Assembly: GCF_014322765.1 (NCBI RefSeq)
Contig: NZ_JAASTZ010000015.1
Coordinates: 1 to 64,000, forward strand
DNA length: 64,000 bases
DNA from: Listeria immobilis
Lineage (GTDB): Bacteria > Bacillota > Bacilli > Lactobacillales > Listeriaceae
Direction: 5' to 3'
The position numbers were made by a program, and so were the translations under genes. How positions within the stretch are numbered: the first letter of the stretch is position 1; each line of letters begins with the position of its first letter. Positions 15,556-26,615 of this stretch are shown here, one piece after another. The notes below the pieces were generated by a model. It worked only from the letters and a program-made list of their open reading frames with translations. It ran no database searches and had not been told where the DNA came from.

Positions 15556-16557
15556 CTATTTTTCTGGACGAATAGTTTGTTTATTTCTATATTCAGCTGG
15601 TGTTATTCCATATTTTATTTGGAACTTTTTGTAAAACTGAGTAATATTAGACATTCCAACGAGATTGGCAATTTCCGATATCGCTTGCTCAGAAAATTCT
15701 AGGTATTGAGCAGCATTTCTTAGGCGTTGATCTGTCTGAATTTCTTTAAATGACTTTCCAAAAGTGCGTTTGATTAATTGAGATAGATACTTTGGATGGT
15801 AATTAAATATTTGAGCAGTTTCCTCTAATGTACATACCTCTGAATGTTTTTCTATATATTCAATAATTTTTAATAGATTGTTCGCATTACTGGAACTGAT
15901 ATGGACGATTTGTTTATCTTCATTTTCTTGATAATTACGTATTAATTGAATGAAAATCAAAGAAAAAAGTGCTTCAATAGAGTGTCGGCTGAATGAATCG
16001 TTTTTAAAGTATTCAGTAATAAGTTGACTAAAATAACTTTCAATGGTTGCATCACTGTTTCTGAAAAATAAATAACCATCATGATGATTATTTTGCGTAA
16101 TTGCAGAAAATAAAAAAATAGTTAAAACACTTGCTTCTCCTAACCCCATAATAAATTCACGCGAAAAGAAATCATTACTTAAACTAATATTTATCACAAT
16201 GTCATTTTCTGTTAGTTTTTCTTTTGAACGAATTACGTTGCGATCAACAATGCAAATATCACCTTTCGTTAATAGAATTTTTTCGTCATTAACAGTGTAG
16301 TTGCAAGTGCCAGAATAAACATAGTTAATATTTATATTACTATGTATATACGCAGGAACAGCAGTGAAGCGTGAGTCTCTACGGATTTCAATAATATTCT
16401 TTTTTAAGTTAGGAAGTTCAAATTTATATACACTAGTCCCATCAATAGAAACCCGAGACATTTTTTGGTAAACGGGACTGTGAAATAAAGGATTAGCTAT
16501 ATAATTTTTTTCGCTTTTTGTTAAATCAAAAATAGTATCTAAATAATTGTTGTTCAC
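15556..16557 (-). CDS. AraC-family regulator of the adjacent beta-glucoside genes, 333 aa
   Basis: An N-terminal cupin-like sensing half (about residues 60-120, NINYVYSGTCNYTVNDEKIL) is followed by a C-terminal double HTH of AraC/XylS type (about 235-330; LEETAQIFNYHPKYLSQLIKR and then SEIANLVGMSNITQFYKKFQ). The pattern FxKKFQIKYGITPAEYR is the canonical end. It is divergent from the PTS/GH1 pair, with about 139 bases between start codons, so it very likely activates them in response to a beta-glucoside or its phosphate. The inducer cannot be read from sequence. Confidence 0.9.
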   Translation of the reverse strand: MNNNYLDTIFDLTKSEKNYIANPLFHSPVYQKMSRVSIDGTSVYKFELPNLKKNIIEIRRDSRFTAVPAYIHSNININYVYSGTCNYTVNDEKILLTKGDICIVDRNVIRSKEKLTENDIVINISLSNDFFSREFIMGLGEASVLTIFLFSAITQNNHHDGYLFFRNSDATIESYFSQLITEYFKNDSFSRHSIEALFSLIFIQLIRNYQENEDKQIVHISSSNANNLLKIIEYIEKHSEVCTLEETAQIFNYHPKYLSQLIKRTFGKSFKEIQTDQRLRNAAQYLEFSEQAISEIANLVGMSNITQFYKKFQIKYGITPAEYRNKQTIRPEK

Positions 16558-16600
16558 AAAATCACCTTACCTTTTGTTAGTTATAAACTAGAAAAGAATT

Positions 16601-16616
16601 ATTGAAAACGGTTAAT
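16601..16616. promoter_or_regulatory. Possible imperfect cre site
   Basis: TTGAAAACGGTTAATA in the divergent spacer matches the 5' part of the CcpA cre consensus but not its CA end. Catabolite control of a beta-glucoside operon would be expected, so it is listed as a weak candidate. Confidence 0.35.
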
Positions 16617-16696
16617 AAAAATATATACTTGTATTATAGCTAGCAAGAAATATTTGCGCAAGTATTGGTCTAATAAATCATTTAGGAGGACTTAGG

Positions 16697-19562
<2,866 letters not shown>

Positions 19563-19569
19563 AATAATA

Positions 19570-19614
19570 AAACAAGCAGCAACCAATCTTAGTCATTGGT
19601 TGCTGCTTGTTTTT
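19570..19614. terminator. Bidirectional terminator overlapping the arsR-like gene end
   Basis: An 18-19-base stem (AAAACAAGCAGCAACCAAT with its complement at 19595-19614). The right arm also encodes the last residues of the convergent regulator (EKQAATND). Confidence 0.9.
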
Positions 19615-19885
19615 CGATAAAGAAATCGCCAATTTGGTTGACGAGTTCTTCATTTACAGAATAAATATGTGTGGTACCTTCCTTTCGTAAATGAATAAGT
19701 TTAGCTTCTTTTAGCAGTTTAATATGATGGGATAATGTGGATTTTGAGACATTGTAAGTTGTTCCGGAAAAGCGTTTCTCCTTGTTTTTGATGAGGCATA
19801 GAAAAATATCAAGGCGGATTGGATCGCTTAATGCTTGGAATATTAATAATAATTCGGGTTTGGATAATTCATTCGTCTTTTTCAT
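19589..19885 (-). CDS. ArsR-family transcriptional repressor, 98 aa
   Basis: A winged-helix HTH protein of ArsR type: ALSDPIRLDIFLCLIKNKEK, then the recognition helix in YNVSKSTLSHHIKLLKEAKLI and the wing LRKEGTTHIYSVNEE. There is no CxC metal site in the usual alpha-3 position, so the signal is probably not a heavy metal; redox, electrophile or antibiotic sensing would suit the neighbouring oxygenase and nitroreductase. ATG 19885 has no clear ribosome binding site. It is divergent from the oxygenase operon and probably binds the palindrome at 19949-19972. Confidence 0.88.
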   Translation of the reverse strand: MKKTNELSKPELLLIFQALSDPIRLDIFLCLIKNKEKRFSGTTYNVSKSTLSHHIKLLKEAKLIHLRKEGTTHIYSVNEELVNQIGDFFIEKQAATND

Positions 19886-19948
19886 ATAAACTATCATATC
19901 ATAATTTGCTTTTTAATTGCATGGAAGTTGCAGCTATGTTATATTGTT

Positions 19949-19972
19949 ATAGTTCGAAAAAAATCGAACTAT
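19949..19972. promoter_or_regulatory. Perfect palindromic operator in the divergent spacer
   Basis: ATAGTTCGA (19949-19957), six A's, then TCGAACTAT (19964-19972): a perfect nine-base inverted repeat. It lies between the ArsR-like gene and the monooxygenase gene, a few bases before the latter, in a position to repress both. Confidence 0.85.
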
Positions 19973-19997
19973 AAACTTGGAAAGAAGATGTTTTGAA

Positions 19998-20288
19998 ATG
20001 TTGCATATTGAAGCGCAAATCACGATAAAAGCCGAACAAACCGAAGCTTTTTTACAAGCAGTCAAAGAAGTTATTGCAGCAACCAGAGCCGAAGCAGGAA
20101 ATCATGGCTATGAATTAGTGCAATCTACTGAAAACGAGACAGTATATTATATGCTAGAAAAATGGACAGATATGGACGCGATTACAAGACATAACGAGAG
20201 CGAACATTTTAAAAACTTCCAAAAACAAGCAGCTAATTTTGTTGCAAAACCACTAGAAGTTGCCGTTTTAACACCAATAGAATTTTAA
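19998..20288 (+). CDS. Antibiotic biosynthesis monooxygenase (ABM) domain protein, 96 aa
   Basis: A short ferredoxin-like fold protein of the ABM/YgiN type: IEAQITIKAEQTEAFLQAVK, NHGYELVQSTENETVYYMLEKW and TRHNESEHFKNFQK are typical. Such proteins act as small oxygenases on quinones or phenolics, or as heme or quinone-handling proteins. ATG 19998 is taken as start; a TTG seven codons earlier is possible. It lies 12 bases before the nitroreductase, in one transcript under the ArsR-like repressor, which suggests a response to quinones or other electrophiles. Confidence 0.85.
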   Translation: MLHIEAQITIKAEQTEAFLQAVKEVIAATRAEAGNHGYELVQSTENETVYYMLEKWTDMDAITRHNESEHFKNFQKQAANFVAKPLEVAVLTPIEF

Positions 20289-20300
20289 GGAGGAAAAAAG

Positions 20301-20933
20301 ATGACTTATTTAAATAATGATTTTGAAGACTTAATGAAAAACCGCCGTTCAATTAGAGAATACGACGAAACGGTGAAAATTAGCCAAGAAGAAATGCAAA
20401 ACATCCTAACAGATGCAGTAACAGCTCCTTCTTCCGTAAATATGCAACCATGGCGTTTTGTTGTAGTGGAAAGCGATGCAGGAAAAGAAAAACTAAAACC
20501 GCTAATTCGTTTTAATACCCTACAAAATGACACTTCCTCAGCGATGATTTTGCTTTTTGGAGATTTAAATAACTTCGAAAATGGCGAAAAAATTTATGGC
20601 GGTGCAGTAGAACGTGGTCTTATGCCAGCTGATGTAAAAGAACAACAAATGGCGAAACTGAGCCAATATTTTGAAGCAATCCCGCGTTCCGAGTCTGAAC
20701 GAGTTGTTTTAATTGATGGTGGAATTGTTGCAATGCAGCTAATGCTTGTTGCTCGTGCTCATGGCTATGATACAAATCCGATTGGTGGATTTGAACGTAC
20801 AGAAGTTGCCAAAGCTTTTGACATGGATCCAGAGCGCTATGTACCAGTAATGATTTTATCGATTGGTAAAGCTAAAAGTGACGGATACCAGTCTTACCGT
20901 TTACCAATTACTGATGTTACGACATTTGCATAA
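20301..20933 (+). CDS. Nitroreductase family FMN enzyme, 210 aa
   Basis: The N-terminal FMN-binding sequence LMKNRRSIREYDE and SSVNMQPWRFVVVESDAGKEK are characteristic of NfsB/YdfN-type nitroreductases, which reduce nitro compounds or quinones with NAD(P)H. The C-terminal GGFERTEVAKAFDMDPERYVPVMILSIGK is also conserved. Length is normal. Second gene of the ArsR-controlled operon, with ribosome binding site AAGGAGGAAA, and followed by a terminator. Substrate unknown; a role in electrophile detoxification fits its partners. Confidence 0.92.
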   Translation: MTYLNNDFEDLMKNRRSIREYDETVKISQEEMQNILTDAVTAPSSVNMQPWRFVVVESDAGKEKLKPLIRFNTLQNDTSSAMILLFGDLNNFENGEKIYGGAVERGLMPADVKEQQMAKLSQYFEAIPRSESERVVLIDGGIVAMQLMLVARAHGYDTNPIGGFERTEVAKAFDMDPERYVPVMILSIGKAKSDGYQSYRLPITDVTTFA

Positions 20934-20950
20934 AATGAACCGAAATAATG

Positions 20951-20980
20951 CAAGGGGATTACGTATCTCCTTGTTTTTTT
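20951..20980 (+). terminator. Terminator of the oxygenase/nitroreductase operon
   Basis: CAAGGGGA pairs with TCTCCTTG around a short loop, followed by a T run. Confidence 0.85.
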
Positions 20981-21032
20981 ATGTTTCTTCGTTATATAAT
21001 TAATTTACATAAACGAAGGAGGCCAAGCAATT

Positions 21033-21407
21033 ATGACTATTAAAATCACTCGCAAGGCTGGTACTTTAGGCGGTATATCACCAACAAAAATTAAGATAGA
21101 GAATGAAGGAAATGTGGAATTGAATGACGGGGAATCCTATTTCTTTATGCCAAAAAAAGAGAAAACAAAAGTGAAAGTTAATCAGTGGCTTTCGGGAAGT
21201 CAAGAAGTAGAGCTAGATAATAATAGTAAAGTCTTGCTTATACTTAATACCAAAGCAATCGTCCTATATTATGCGATGTATCCGTTTTTAATAGTTGGTT
21301 TTTTGATGACTAGTATTGTTTCAACAGTAATCGCTTTAACACTATGTATTGCGTCCTTTTTTTACGCTAGAAAAAACTGGTTTAAAATTGTGAAAACAGA
21401 AAATTAA
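21033..21407 (+). CDS. Hypothetical membrane protein, 124 aa
   Basis: The N-terminal 70 residues look beta-rich (ITRKAGTLGGISPTKIKIEN then FFMPKKEKTKVKVNQW) and are followed by two hydrophobic segments (about 70-112, LILNTKAIVLYYAMYPFLIV and TVIALTLCIASFFYA) and a short basic tail. It is probably an inner-membrane protein with a cytoplasmic N-terminal domain. I do not recognise a family. Single gene with GAAGGAGG ribosome binding site; corresponds in position to lmo0104. Confidence 0.8.
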   Translation: MTIKITRKAGTLGGISPTKIKIENEGNVELNDGESYFFMPKKEKTKVKVNQWLSGSQEVELDNNSKVLLILNTKAIVLYYAMYPFLIVGFLMTSIVSTVIALTLCIASFFYARKNWFKIVKTEN

Positions 21408-21576
21408 TTTTAGGAAAGATAGCACTGACAAATGGCTAAAGCTGCTTAAAAGGTAATTCGTGGTAAAAAAAAGAAAATTTTGGAGCAATCGTAGTATAAA
21501 GATTTAAAATGTAAGGATTTTTAAATTAGTTTGATTAGCATGTGCAAACAGTGACAGCCTTTTATATGATTTGTTT

Positions 21577-21618
21577 AAAACCACGAAGCGTGCAGGCTTA
21601 TACGTGGTTTTTATTTTT
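21577..21618. terminator. Bidirectional hairpin at the end of the toxin-like gene
   Basis: AAAACCACG (21577-21585) pairs with CGTGGTTTT (21603-21611). It follows the toxin stop on the minus strand and has a T run on the plus strand. Confidence 0.8.
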
Positions 21619-21688
21619 TGTTGTTTATGATTGTTGCGGTTAGGGCGATAAAAGCAATCATAAGCGCAAGACTCTCGAAAAAAGTCAC
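21611..21688 (-). CDS. Holin-like type I toxin peptide, 25 aa
   Basis: GTG 21688 is preceded on the minus strand by AAAGGA seven bases upstream and encodes MTFFESLALMIAFIALTATI followed by INNKK. The pattern M-T-x-F-E-(A/S)-L-x-L-M-I-A-F then a hydrophobic helix and a short Lys tail is that of the putative holin-like toxin family (Hol-Tox/TxpA-like) of Firmicutes. Members insert into the membrane and are silenced by an antisense RNA. A strong hairpin overlaps the stop. The antisense antitoxin promoter was not identified. Family assignment is by pattern on a very short peptide. Confidence 0.65.
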   Translation of the reverse strand: MTFFESLALMIAFIALTATIINNKK

Positions 21689-21980
21689 ATGTTTATCCTT
21701 TCTAGATAACGCCTCAAAATAATATCACCATAAACTTGCTCACCATTTTAGTATGATTACAAAAATATACATGTAACTGGATAATATTATTTAATTAATT
21801 CTTTTTTCGCGAAAAATACAAACAAGACAACACGATTATTCTTATTTTAAAACTATTTGGTTTATCCCACTGTTTTTCCATCTAAAATAGTACAATCTAA
21901 CGAGAAAAAGCCATTAAATAGAAGACAAGATGCCAGTAGCGTATTACAATGAAGAAAAGAATAATGAAGAGGTGCAGAGG

Positions 21981-22868
21981 ATGTATTTTGTATATGATAT
22001 TGGCGGGACTTTTATAAAATTTGCTTTAATGGAAAATAATGGTGTTATAAAAATGAAAGATAAATTTCCTACTACAGCCAAAAGTGCCGAAGAATTAGTA
22101 GCGCAAATGATAGAGAAATTTTTACCTTATAAAGATAGTGTGAAGGGTATTGCAGTAAGTTGTCCGGGTGTGGTGGATACAGAAAAAGGCGTAATTTATC
22201 AAGGTGGTTCACTTTTATTTATGCATGAAAAAAACTTGGCTGAAATGCTTGCTCGGGAATGTCATGTGCCAGTTATTATTCAAAATGATGCGAAAAGTGC
22301 AGCGCTTGCGGAACTTTGGTTAGGTGTGGCGAAAGAGGCGGATAGTGCAGTAATTTTAACATTAGGAAGTGGAGTTGGTGGCGGTATTATTATGAATGGT
22401 AAGCTGCAATCAGGGTACCATTTAATGGCTGGAGAAGTAAGTTTTATACAAACAGACTTTAATACAAAGAAAATGCGCGGTAACTTTTTTGGTCGAAGTG
22501 GGTCGGCTGTGGAACTGATTAGACGAATAGCGACAAAGAAAAATTTAATTGATAAAAAAGATGGCGAGCAAGTTTTTGAGTTGATTACACAAGGCGACGA
22601 GGAAGCAAATACTATTTTTAACGACTATATATACGAACTGGCGATTCAAATTTTAAATATCCAATATTTAATTGATCCAGAAATTATTGCTATAGGAGGC
22701 GGAATTAGCGCACAACCAATTGTTGTCAAACGTCTAAATGAAGTGGTATCAGAAATCAAAGCTGCTAATCCTTTCCATTCAGCAAAACCAAGTATCATCA
22801 CCTGTCGTTTCCAAAATGATGCTAATTTGTATGGAGCTCTTTATAACTTTTTCTTGCAATATAAATAA
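21981..22868 (+). CDS. ROK-family sugar kinase, 295 aa
   Basis: Starts MYFVYDIGGTFIKFALMENN, the phosphate-binding loop of ROK kinases. The second motif (AVILTLGSGVGGGIIMNGKL, about 130-150) and the ATP-site IDPEIIAIGGGIS (about 232-244) are present. The zinc-binding CxCGxxGC motif typical of many ROK glucokinases is absent. There is no N-terminal HTH, so it is an enzyme rather than a repressor. Its sugar (glucose, N-acetylmannosamine or other) is unclear. ATG 21981 is preferred over an upstream in-frame ATG because of the AGAGG-type site. Corresponds by order to lmo0106. Confidence 0.9.
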   Translation: MYFVYDIGGTFIKFALMENNGVIKMKDKFPTTAKSAEELVAQMIEKFLPYKDSVKGIAVSCPGVVDTEKGVIYQGGSLLFMHEKNLAEMLARECHVPVIIQNDAKSAALAELWLGVAKEADSAVILTLGSGVGGGIIMNGKLQSGYHLMAGEVSFIQTDFNTKKMRGNFFGRSGSAVELIRRIATKKNLIDKKDGEQVFELITQGDEEANTIFNDYIYELAIQILNIQYLIDPEIIAIGGGISAQPIVVKRLNEVVSEIKAANPFHSAKPSIITCRFQNDANLYGALYNFFLQYK

Positions 22869-22952
22869 AAAAAAGGAAACTAATCTTGTAAGCCCTCTAT
22901 AGTAAACTTAAAATTTAACGATAGATGGAATGCAATTTAGTTTCCTTTTTGT
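22869..22952. terminator. Long-loop bidirectional terminator
   Basis: AAAAAAGGAAACTAA at 22869 pairs with TTAGTTTCCTTTTT at 22937-22950 around a loop of about 53 bases. It separates the convergent kinase and ABC genes. Confidence 0.7.
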
Positions 22953-22953
22953 T

Positions 22954-24735
22954 TTAAAGTGCTTGAAGCATATCAAACTGAGACTGATATAAATTATAAT
23001 AGTAACCGTGTTGGGCCATTAATTCATCATGACTACCCGCTTCCTGTATTCGCCCATTATCAATATAAAATATTCGCGAACTGTTTTTAATAGTTGAAAG
23101 TCGATGCGCGATAATAAAGGATGTGCGCCCTTCAAGAAGTTTTTCCAGTCCCTCTTGAAGTAAAATTTCTGTCTGTGTATCAATACTCGAAGTTGCTTCA
23201 TCAAGAATAAGGATTTTCGGGTCAGCGAGTAATGCTCGAGCAAAAGAAATGAGCTGCCGTTGACCAGCGGAAAGAGTGCTACCACGTTCTTTCACTTCTG
23301 TATAGTAACCATCTTTTAAATCAGCTATAAAATCGTGAGCACGCACAACTTTGGCAGCGGCAATAACTTCTTCTTCCGTAGCATCTAATTTTCCATAGCG
23401 AATGTTTTCGATAATTGTTCCAGAGAAAATAAATGTATCTTGGAGCATAACCCCCATTTGTTCTCGAAGTGATTGTAATGTGACTCCCTGAATATTCTCG
23501 TCATCAATTAAAATTTCACCAGAATTAATATTATAAAAACGGCTTAGTAAATTAATAATCGTCGTTTTTCCCGCGCCAGTAGGACCAACTAAGGCAATGG
23601 ATTCACCTGCATCCACATGGAAATTAATGCCTTTTAATATATCATGACCTTCTTCATAACGAAAATAAACATCTTTAAAGTCAACATTTCCAACGATTTG
23701 TGGCATTTTCTTTGCATTTGGTAAATCTTTAATATCGGGTTCCACATCCATCGTTTCAAAAATCCGTTCTAAATAAGTAGTAGCAGTAATTAGCGAGTTA
23801 TAAAAGTTTCCGATATTAATTACTGGATTCCAAAAGTTCCCAACATAGCCAATAAAGGCGATAAGTGTCCCGGTGGAAACATCTACACCATAACCTCTAA
23901 TCCCAACAAAGTAAATAAGGCAGGTTGTCATAACGGCAATATTTTGCACTCCAGGCCAAAGCAAAAATTGAATTTTTACGGCTTTCATCCAAGACGTCCG
24001 ATAATCGTTACTTACTTCTGTAAAAATCTCAAAATTTTGCTCTTCGCGTGAAAAACTCTGGGTTACTTTTATACCTGCAATACTTTCATGGATATAGGCG
24101 TTCATATTAGATTGTTTATTGCTTAAAACCTGATAAGCTTTTCGTTGCGCAGTTTTAATCACCATGACAATAACAAAAAGCACGGGTAGAAGTGCTAAAC
24201 TATAAAGTGTCAAAACAGGATCTATCATTAACATAAATCCAAGTGTAACTAGAACACTCAAAATATCCGAAATCAAATTAATAAGGCCATTTGAAAGTAA
24301 ATCACTCAACATATTAATATAGTTAACAACCCGGATAAGAATTTTTCCGTGAGGTCTGCTATCAAAGTAAGAAAATGGTAGTTTTTGCAAATGACCAAAA
24401 ATGGCGGTTCTCATGTCTTTCAAAATGTCCTGCCCAATTAGCGTAATGGATTTAATTCGATAGCGCATACATAGTCCAGTTACTACAACCGAAGCAATAA
24501 AGATAATCGCAATCCAGAAAAGTTGGGTCATATTTTTATTTGGAATGGTATCATCAATGACAATTTTTGTTAAGAAAGGACCAATCATTGTTGCTACATT
24601 GGCAAGTAAGATAATAAATAGTGTTAGGTAAATAGATTTCTGGTATGGTTTTACATAAACAAAAATCCGTTTTAAATGTGCAGAACTAAATGCTGTTTCT
24701 AACTCTTCATCAACATCAAATTTATTTCTAGCCAT
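22954..24735 (-). CDS. ABC exporter half-transporter (catalytic Glu intact), 593 aa
   Basis: A six-helix membrane domain (about 30-320) is fused to a nucleotide-binding domain: Walker A ALVGPTGAGKTTIINLLS, signature LSAGQRQ (degenerate from LSGGQ), Walker B ILILDEATSSIDTQTE with the catalytic Glu, and a switch His in IIAHRLS. Start 24735 has GGAGG upstream and overlaps the end of the partner gene by eight bases, so translation is coupled. It acts as a heterodimer with that partner, like BmrCD, exporting drugs, lipids or peptides. The substrate is unknown. Corresponds by order to lmo0107. Confidence 0.93.
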   Translation of the reverse strand: MARNKFDVDEELETAFSSAHLKRIFVYVKPYQKSIYLTLFIILLANVATMIGPFLTKIVIDDTIPNKNMTQLFWIAIIFIASVVVTGLCMRYRIKSITLIGQDILKDMRTAIFGHLQKLPFSYFDSRPHGKILIRVVNYINMLSDLLSNGLINLISDILSVLVTLGFMLMIDPVLTLYSLALLPVLFVIVMVIKTAQRKAYQVLSNKQSNMNAYIHESIAGIKVTQSFSREEQNFEIFTEVSNDYRTSWMKAVKIQFLLWPGVQNIAVMTTCLIYFVGIRGYGVDVSTGTLIAFIGYVGNFWNPVINIGNFYNSLITATTYLERIFETMDVEPDIKDLPNAKKMPQIVGNVDFKDVYFRYEEGHDILKGINFHVDAGESIALVGPTGAGKTTIINLLSRFYNINSGEILIDDENIQGVTLQSLREQMGVMLQDTFIFSGTIIENIRYGKLDATEEEVIAAAKVVRAHDFIADLKDGYYTEVKERGSTLSAGQRQLISFARALLADPKILILDEATSSIDTQTEILLQEGLEKLLEGRTSFIIAHRLSTIKNSSRIFYIDNGRIQEAGSHDELMAQHGYYYNLYQSQFDMLQAL

Positions 24736-26470
24736 TCGCGCTCGCCTCCATTCCCAGCTGCTTATTGTAAGTATCAAAATAATAACCTTTTTTAGCTAGC
24801 AAACTTGTATGTGTTCCTCGTTCAATAATTTCACCATGTTTTAAAATTAAAATTTCATCGGCATCTTTTACAGAAGAAATCCGGTGAGCGATAATAAAAG
24901 TGGTTGTGTTTTCGGTGATTTTCTTCAACTCGCCTTGGATTTTCACTTCTGTTTCCATATCCACCGCAGAAGTTGTATCATCTAGAATTAAAATAGAGGG
25001 GTTTTTTAAGAGTGCACGAGCAAGAGAAATCCGCTGTTTTTGCCCGCCAGATAGCCCGACTCCACGTTCGCCAACAATTGTGTTATAACTCTCAGGCATG
25101 GTTTCAATAAAATGGTCTGCATCGGCAATTCGAGCCATTCGCCGGACTTCTTCCATCGTTGCATCCGGGGCGCCAAATGCTATATTTCCTTCAATAGTGT
25201 CGGAAAAAAGGAAAATATCTTGCATAACTGTGGCGATATGATTTCTAAGTTCTCGCACATGCCATTTTTTAGCATCCACACCATCAAGTAAAATTTCCCC
25301 GGAAGTTGGATCATAAAATCGGCAAATTAAGTTAACTAGAGTAGATTTTCCAGCACCGGTTTCCCCTAAAATAGCAATGGTTTGGCCAGGGGAAGCTTTT
25401 AAAGAAATATTTTTTAGAACATCGGTTTTTGGATCATCTTCAAAATGAAAGCTAACGTTTTTAAATTCAACAAATCCTTGAAGCGAAGGGGCTGATTTTT
25501 CGGCATGAATGGGAATTTTTGCAGTGGTAGCCATCATATCTTGAATTTTAAAAGATGAGGCAACAAAACGTTGAACATCATTAATTAACCAACCACTCAT
25601 CCGCATGGGACCATTTAGCATCCATAAGAAACCATTAAAAGCAACTAAGTCTCCAAGTGTCATTTGCCCTTTAATGACTAAAAAGCCACCAAAAACAAGT
25701 GTGATAACTACTAAAATTCCAGCAAGAGAATCCAATATAGGTAGATAAGCTCTAGAAACTGCTGCAGAATCCAGATTGCGTTGTTTAAAATCTTCGTTAT
25801 GTTCATGGAATTTCTTCATTTCAAAATCTTCTCGTGCAAATGCTTTAACGACACGATTTCCGCTAATATTTTCTTCCACCATTGAATTAAGTCGCGAAAA
25901 GCTTTCTCGAATTTCATAAAAGACTGGTTGCGCTTTGCTAGACATTTTTATAGTTAGAAAAGCGATAAGCGGTGTTATAATCACAAGCGCCAGCGTTAAT
26001 TTCCAGTCAATAGTCGTCATAATAACTATGGCGAATGTAAATAAGAAAATGTTTTCCAAAATATTATAAGATACCCAGGAAATAAAATGACGAATTGCAT
26101 CAGTGTCCCCGGTCATCCGTGCCATAATATCACCAACTCGAGTGTTATTAAAAAAATCAAAATCCAATGATTGTAATTTTTTATAGAGATCTTCTCGAAT
26201 TTGGAAAAGGGAGTTTTGACCAATTCGTTCACACATAATTTGATAGGTATAACGACAAATTGTTCGAATAACTGTCGAAACTATCATGATTAATAGTAGC
26301 GGGATAAGTAATTTAGGCTGATTTTTATAAACAACATCATCAATTACTTTTCCACCAAGTAACGGATAAATAATACTAATACCAGAAGCAATAAAAATTA
26401 AAATAAGTACACCAATCATAAGCAGCCGATAATTTCTTACGTACTGCCAAATCCATTTTACACTCTTCAC
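24728..26470 (-). CDS. ABC exporter half-transporter with Glu-to-Asp Walker B, 580 aa
   Basis: Membrane domain (about 15-310) plus nucleotide-binding domain with Walker A ILGETGAGKSTLVNL, canonical signature LSGGQKQ, Walker B ILILDDTTSAVD and switch His in IIAHRISS. The residue after the Walker B Asp is Asp, not Glu, the classic change of the non-hydrolysing site in heterodimeric exporters. GTG 26470 is chosen because GGAAG lies about nine bases upstream; a GTG three codons earlier is too close to that site. First gene of the leftward pair, divergent from the AraC gene at 26616. Confidence 0.92.
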   Translation of the reverse strand: MKSVKWIWQYVRNYRLLMIGVLILIFIASGISIIYPLLGGKVIDDVVYKNQPKLLIPLLLIMIVSTVIRTICRYTYQIMCERIGQNSLFQIREDLYKKLQSLDFDFFNNTRVGDIMARMTGDTDAIRHFISWVSYNILENIFLFTFAIVIMTTIDWKLTLALVIITPLIAFLTIKMSSKAQPVFYEIRESFSRLNSMVEENISGNRVVKAFAREDFEMKKFHEHNEDFKQRNLDSAAVSRAYLPILDSLAGILVVITLVFGGFLVIKGQMTLGDLVAFNGFLWMLNGPMRMSGWLINDVQRFVASSFKIQDMMATTAKIPIHAEKSAPSLQGFVEFKNVSFHFEDDPKTDVLKNISLKASPGQTIAILGETGAGKSTLVNLICRFYDPTSGEILLDGVDAKKWHVRELRNHIATVMQDIFLFSDTIEGNIAFGAPDATMEEVRRMARIADADHFIETMPESYNTIVGERGVGLSGGQKQRISLARALLKNPSILILDDTTSAVDMETEVKIQGELKKITENTTTFIIAHRISSVKDADEILILKHGEIIERGTHTSLLAKKGYYFDTYNKQLGMEASANG

Positions 26471-26581
26471 TCGTTTCACTTCCTTTTACTTTATATACAT
26501 CCATTTAGTTTACACCCCTGATTTGGAAAGAGAATGGTTTATATTCGCTGGAAGCATGGACAATGTTATATAATTAAAAGA

Positions 26582-26596
26582 TAAATGTAAACGTTA
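26582..26596. promoter_or_regulatory. Possible cre-like element upstream of the AraC gene
   Basis: ATGTAAACGTTATTA resembles the CcpA site consensus except for its last bases. It lies just upstream of the ribosome binding site of the gene at 26616. Weak evidence. Confidence 0.3.
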
Positions 26597-26615
26597 TTAT
26601 TATGGAGGTGAAAAG

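Larger units (their letters stand above)
21408..21980. other. Gap containing a tiny toxin-like gene; no other gene
   Basis: Apart from the 25-codon leftward gene at 21611-21688 and the hairpin at 21577-21618, I see no coding sequence. Bases 21408-21570 and 21720-21960 are AT-rich and unstructured. From memory, L. monocytogenes EGD-e has a chitinase gene (chiB) in this position; it is not present here. Confidence 0.55.
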
